A stretch of 16,503 nt of DNA from Frankiales bacterium (GTDB taxonomy: Bacteria > Actinomycetota > Actinomycetes > Mycobacteriales > SCTD01), in contig JAODNS010000023.1 of NCBI GenBank assembly GCA_025465145.1, forward strand, positions 1-16,503, read 5' to 3'. The position numbers and the translations under genes are program-made. The notes below the pieces were generated by a model. It saw only the letters and a list, made by a program, of their open reading frames with translations. It made no database searches and had not been told where the DNA came from. Each line of letters opens with the position of its first letter. Position 1 is the first letter of the stretch. Shown here piece after piece: positions 13,589-16,503 of the stretch.

Positions 13589-14481
13589 GCCCGTTCTCCC
13601 AGCGCGGCGATCGCGCCTCGGAACAACGGCATCCCGGTGGTGCCGACGGGGATCCGCCAGAGTCGACCTTCCATGGGCGCGTCCGCGGTGACCTCGGCGA
13701 CGTCCCCGAAGTCAGTGATGATGAGGTCGTCGCCGACGAACAGGCAGTTGCACGGGACGCCGCCGGTCTCGAGGAAGTCGACCGGCGTGCCGTCCGGGCG
13801 GATGACGTCGACGCCGCCGGCCGTGAAGGCGGTGATCCACAGGTTGCCGTTCTCGTCGATCTTCAGGCCGTCCGGGATGTGCCCGTCCGGGAGGACGTGG
13901 ATGAGGGCGGACGGCTCGCCGGGACGCTTCCGGTAGACGCCGCGGCGGTACGACTCGACCCAGACGATCGCGCCGTCGGGCTCGGCGGCGATGCCGTTCG
14001 GGTAGGCGGGGCCGACCTCCTCGAGCAGCTCACCGGTGCCGTCCGGGTTGAGCACGAACAGCCGTCCGATGCTCGGGTTGTCCGGGTAGTAGTCGCCCGG
14101 GTCGGTGAAGTAGAGCCGGCCGTCGGGCCCGAACGTGAGGTCGTTCGGCGCCTGGAGCGGGATCCCGGCCACTTCGGATGCGACCGTCTCGACGCGACCG
14201 TCCGGCCATGACTTCTGAATGGACGGGACCTTCATGACGTCGGCCTTCCACGCGCCGACGGTCCCTCCGTTCTGGGTGATGTAGACGGCGCCGTCGGATC
14301 CGAGCAGGCATGCGTTCGGGCCGCCGCCGCAGAGCGCGTAGTCGTGGATCCCGGCCTCCGGCGCCCACGCGATGATCTTGCTGGTGTACGTCTCCACCAT
14401 GACGATGCGGCCGTCGGGGAGGACGTCCGGACCTTCAGGGTGCCCGAGGCCCCTGGCCAGCGTTTCGATCGGGAGCTTCAT
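13585..14481 (-). CDS. SMP-30/gluconolactonase-family lactonase
   Basis: 298 residues; ATG at 14481 follows AGGAG at about 8 nt and overlaps the upstream stop (ATGA). Six-bladed beta-propeller family. The metal ligands are all visible: E16 (HPEGPDV), N113 (QAPNDLTF), N162 (YPNGIA) and D204 (IPDGLKID). Length is normal. These calcium- or zinc-dependent enzymes hydrolyse sugar lactones and other cyclic esters. No signal peptide, so it acts in the cytoplasm. It sits between the VOC gene and SDR 3, linked to each by a 4-nt overlap, which points to equal-dose production with the dehydrogenases. Confidence 0.92.
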   Translation of the reverse strand: MKLPIETLARGLGHPEGPDVLPDGRIVMVETYTSKIIAWAPEAGIHDYALCGGGPNACLLGSDGAVYITQNGGTVGAWKADVMKVPSIQKSWPDGRVETVASEVAGIPLQAPNDLTFGPDGRLYFTDPGDYYPDNPSIGRLFVLNPDGTGELLEEVGPAYPNGIAAEPDGAIVWVESYRRGVYRKRPGEPSALIHVLPDGHIPDGLKIDENGNLWITAFTAGGVDVIRPDGTPVDFLETGGVPCNCLFVGDDLIITDFGDVAEVTADAPMEGRLWRIPVGTTGMPLFRGAIAALGERA

Positions 14482-14960
14482 GCGGGATCTCCTGCCTGGT
14501 TGATGACGGCTGACCGTCCTGGCTTCTGGAACAGCTCCACGGGGTAGCCGTCGGGGTCGAGGGCGTAGACGCTTCGCGCGCCGGTGTTCGGGCCGCTGGT
14601 GATGTCGACGGCCGCCGGGGAGCGCGTGCTCCCGCCGTGCTCGCGCAGGCGCTCGACCATGTCGTCGATGCCCTCGACGTACAGGCACAGATGTCCCGCG
14701 CCGAAGTCAGACGGCCTGGAGGCCGCGGAGAGCCGCTCGGTTTCCTGGTACTCGAGCAGTTCCACGAACCCGCCGCCGGGGATGGTGAGGTAGACCGCGC
14801 GGATGGCTGTGAACTGCTGCGCGAGCACTGTGCGCAGGTACGCGCCGTCCAGGAGCCGGTCGAAGTGGACCTCGAGGCCGAGGCCGTCGCGGTAGAAGCG
14901 CAGCGATGCCTCCATGTCGCGGACGGTGACGCCTGCGTGGAAGAACCCGGTGACGCGCAT
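14478..14960 (-). CDS. Glyoxalase/VOC-superfamily metalloprotein
   Basis: 160 residues; ATG at 14960 with AGGAG about 6 nt upstream. Two beta-alpha-beta-beta-beta modules are seen: module 1 with FFHAGVTVRDMEASLRFYRDGLG (6-28) and FVELLEY (65-71), module 2 with GHLCLYVEGID (89-99) and DPDGYPVELFQKP (135-147). The likely metal ligands H8, E67, H90 and E142 fit the H-E-H-E set of VOC enzymes. The family includes methylglyoxal lyases, epimerases such as methylmalonyl-CoA epimerase, and ring-cleaving dioxygenases. The Gly/Pro-rich insertion between modules (108-130) resembles lactoylglutathione-lyase-like members. The actual reaction is unknown. The gene follows the MmgE/PrpD gene by 26 nt. Confidence 0.88.
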   Translation of the reverse strand: MRVTGFFHAGVTVRDMEASLRFYRDGLGLEVHFDRLLDGAYLRTVLAQQFTAIRAVYLTIPGGGFVELLEYQETERLSAASRPSDFGAGHLCLYVEGIDDMVERLREHGGSTRSPAAVDITSGPNTGARSVYALDPDGYPVELFQKPGRSAVINQAGDPA

Positions 14961-14986
14961 GTATGGCTCCTGTGTTCTCGGGACGG

Positions 14987-16225
14987 CTAGTCGCCGCTGT
15001 TTGCGAGGTCCTCGCGGAGGTGGATGCGTCCCGGCCCGGCCGACAGGGCCGTCTGCGCGAGCGAGCGCGCGAAGGCGGCGCCGCCTTGCTGGGGGCCGAC
15101 CAACCGATCCCACTTTCGCGCCAGCAGCGGTCGGAGTTCGGGGTCGTCGAGGCGTGCGCCGGGTGGGGTGGCGAGCTCGGCATATCTGGTCCCGTGCGGC
15201 GTTGCGGCGACCAGGCGGGTAGCTGTCGTAGCGCAGCCGGCCCTTGGCACGACGCGGACGCGCGCGCGCAGCTCTGCGCTGCGGTCCGACGGCTCGAGCA
15301 GGAACGGGTCGCCGCTGGTCCACGCCGCCGCAACGGCCGACCGAACGTCCCACCAGTCGCCGCCGACGGCCCCGGTGATCGCGTCGGCGACCGCGGGCGC
15401 TACCTCAACGGCGAGGTCGTCGACCTCCGGCCCTGCCTCCCGTCCGAGCTGCGCGGCGAGCGCCACGGCGCCCTGTGCGAAGCCGTTGACGGGGAAGACG
15501 CGCACGGAGGACGTGGCTAGGGCGTCGGGCACCCGTCCGGGCTCGTATCGGACCCTCGCGCGCGGTGCGAGCAGGGCGACGACGCCGCGCTCACCCAGGA
15601 TCGGGTCGTGCGAGCCACTGACTCCGGACGCGGCCAGGCGAGCCGCCTGTACCCCCGTGCCGGCCGCGGCGATCCGGTGGAACAACGTCGTCCCGGAGCG
15701 CTCCAGCAGCGCTTGGCCGACGCCGCCTGCCATCGCGACGGCGTGGGCGGCGGCCTCGTGGATCTGGTCTGCGGTGAGGCGGAGCAGCATCGCGGCGGAT
15801 ACGGACGCGCCGAGCGCGCCGCACGTCGCGGTGGCGTGCCAGGTGCGCGCATGGTCGGTTCCGAGCTGCAGCGCGAGGCCTGTCATGGCGTTGTAGCCGG
15901 CCAGGGCGGCCCGCAGGGCTTCGTCGCCGGTGGCTTCTACCTCTGCACCGACGGCCAGCACCACCGGCCACACCACCGACCCCGGGTGGACGCCGGTCGT
16001 CCAGTGGAGGTCGTCCTGGTCTCGGGCGTGCGCGCGCATGGCGAGGGCCGCGGCCAGCCCTGCCGTTCCGTCGTTCTGCCAGCCGTGCGGCGAGTTCCCG
16101 GCGCCCGCTCCGAACACGCATGCGAACAGGTCGGCGAGTAACGTCTCCGCAGCCTCGCGCTCCGGGGGCTCTACGACGACGAGGGCGTCGTCAACGAGTG
16201 CGCTCAGCACCGGACGCCGCGTCAC
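14987..16225 (-). CDS. MmgE/PrpD-family protein
   Basis: 412 residues from GTG 16225, overlapping the LacI-family stop by 4 nt. The family signature DDLHWTTGVHPGSVVWPVVLA (71-91) is present, followed by RTWHATATCGALGA (127-140), the next conserved active-site stretch. Members include 2-methylcitrate dehydratase, cis-aconitate decarboxylase and iminodisuccinate epimerase. No methylcitrate synthase or lyase gene is nearby, so propionate use is unlikely. It is somewhat shorter than PrpD (about 450-480), mainly at the N terminus. It probably dehydrates, decarboxylates or epimerises a polar carboxylic acid of this pathway. Adjacent SDR, lactonase and VOC genes suggest it acts on the opened lactone. 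Confidence 0.88.
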   Translation of the reverse strand: MTRRPVLSALVDDALVVVEPPEREAAETLLADLFACVFGAGAGNSPHGWQNDGTAGLAAALAMRAHARDQDDLHWTTGVHPGSVVWPVVLAVGAEVEATGDEALRAALAGYNAMTGLALQLGTDHARTWHATATCGALGASVSAAMLLRLTADQIHEAAAHAVAMAGGVGQALLERSGTTLFHRIAAAGTGVQAARLAASGVSGSHDPILGERGVVALLAPRARVRYEPGRVPDALATSSVRVFPVNGFAQGAVALAAQLGREAGPEVDDLAVEVAPAVADAITGAVGGDWWDVRSAVAAAWTSGDPFLLEPSDRSAELRARVRVVPRAGCATTATRLVAATPHGTRYAELATPPGARLDDPELRPLLARKWDRLVGPQQGGAAFARSLAQTALSAGPGRIHLREDLANSGD

Positions 16226-16503
16226 GACGGGACTGCTGCGAGAGCGCCGGCGTCCGTCGCGGCAGATCGTGTGGTGATGCTGCCGCGGGGGGTGAAGGTG
16301 GTGTCGATGGTGACGGTGCCGGGGTCGGCACCGTCGAGCATGTCGAGCAGCAGCCGCGCGGACGCGGTCCCCATCTCGCCGCTGTCACGGGCCACCGACG
16401 CCAGGTCGGAGGTGAACACGTCGAACATCGGCCACTCGTCCAGCGCCACCAGCGCCACATCCTTGCCCGGCACGCGGCGCAGCTGCCGCAGCCCGCGCAA
16501 CGC
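16222..16503 (-). CDS. LacI-family transcriptional regulator (partial, N-terminus off the right edge)
   Basis: Only the last 93 residues are in the window. They match the C-terminal sugar-binding part of LacI/GalR repressors: IPGDVAL-type strand (VPGKDVALVALDEWPMFDVFTSDLASV), then an EMGTASARLLLDMLDG helix and a T.FTPRGSIT ending. The helix-turn-helix is outside. The stop overlaps the MmgE/PrpD start (GTGA), so the regulator is the operon's upstream gene and probably self-regulated. Two LacI-type sites near 11117-11207 are plausible targets. Confidence 0.88.
   Translation of the reverse strand, partial: ALRGLRQLRRVPGKDVALVALDEWPMFDVFTSDLASVARDSGEMGTASARLLLDMLDGADPGTVTIDTTFTPRGSITTRSAATDAGALAAVPS

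Noticed and set aside
14987..16225. MmgE/PrpD gene as part of a methylcitrate (propionate) cycle
   Set aside because: No prpC or prpB homologue in the window, and the neighbours are SDRs, a lactonase and a VOC protein.
1..16503. CRISPR arrays, insertion sequences, phage genes, toxin-antitoxin or defence systems
   Set aside because: No regular repeat-spacer pattern, transposase or integrase motif, or recognised defence gene was found.

Overview
The window comes from a very high-GC Gram-positive actinobacterium (Actinomycetota). The clues are the extreme G/C bias at third codon positions, the many GTG starts with AGGAG-type ribosome sites, many 4-nt ATGA/GTGA gene overlaps, and a response regulator that reads as a close relative of mycobacterial DevR/DosR. 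A genus cannot be fixed from the sequence alone; a Frankia/Geodermatophilus-like lineage is only a guess.

Left block (about 1-7090) looks like a DevR/DosR-type low-oxygen or dormancy locus. A leftward unit holds a two-span membrane protein (3091-3729), an Acg-type nitroreductase (2052-3023), a DevR-like response regulator (1409-2047) and a SpoIID/LytB-domain exported protein that runs off the left edge (1-1381). A divergent rightward unit holds a DoxX-like polytopic membrane protein (3989-4954) overlapping by 4 nt an acetyl-CoA hydrolase/CoA-transferase (4951-6180). Then come a leftward pyridoxamine-oxidase-fold flavoprotein (6173-6664) and a rightward small TPR protein (6761-7090). Four 14-bp sites of the form GGGAC-N4-GNCCC sit in the two divergent intergenic regions of this block: three between 3729 and 3989, one between 6664 and 6761. 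They resemble the DosR box. I found no other site of this form in the window by eye, so the block looks like a small self-regulated DevR regulon. No cognate histidine kinase is present in the window.

Middle (7091-7757) is about 670 bp with no convincing gene. It holds a decayed tRNA-3'-end-like stretch followed by a decayed terminator hairpin on the minus strand. To its right is a stand-alone lipoyl synthase gene (lipA, 7758-8699).

Right block (8863-16503) is a catabolic-type cluster. One leftward unit encodes an SDR dehydrogenase (10353-11108) and an AMP-forming acyl-CoA ligase (8863-10260). Divergent from it is a DMT/EamA-type transporter (11209-12042). A second, tightly packed leftward operon encodes a LacI-family regulator (partial, right edge), an MmgE/PrpD-family protein, a glyoxalase/VOC protein, an SMP-30/gluconolactonase-type lactonase and two SDRs (12057-16503). 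Four of its five junctions are 4-nt stop/start overlaps. Two near-identical 15-bp LacI-type half-palindromes (11117-11131 and 11193-11207) flank the divergent SDR/transporter promoters, so the LacI regulator probably controls both units.

The enzyme set suggests oxidation of an alcohol or sugar-like substrate to a lactone, lactone opening, further dehydrogenation or dehydration, and CoA activation. The substrate cannot be named from sequence. The most interesting elements are the DevR-box cluster with its orphan DevR/Acg/SpoIID unit, and the apparently undescribed three-SDR/lactonase/PrpD/CoA-ligase pathway.
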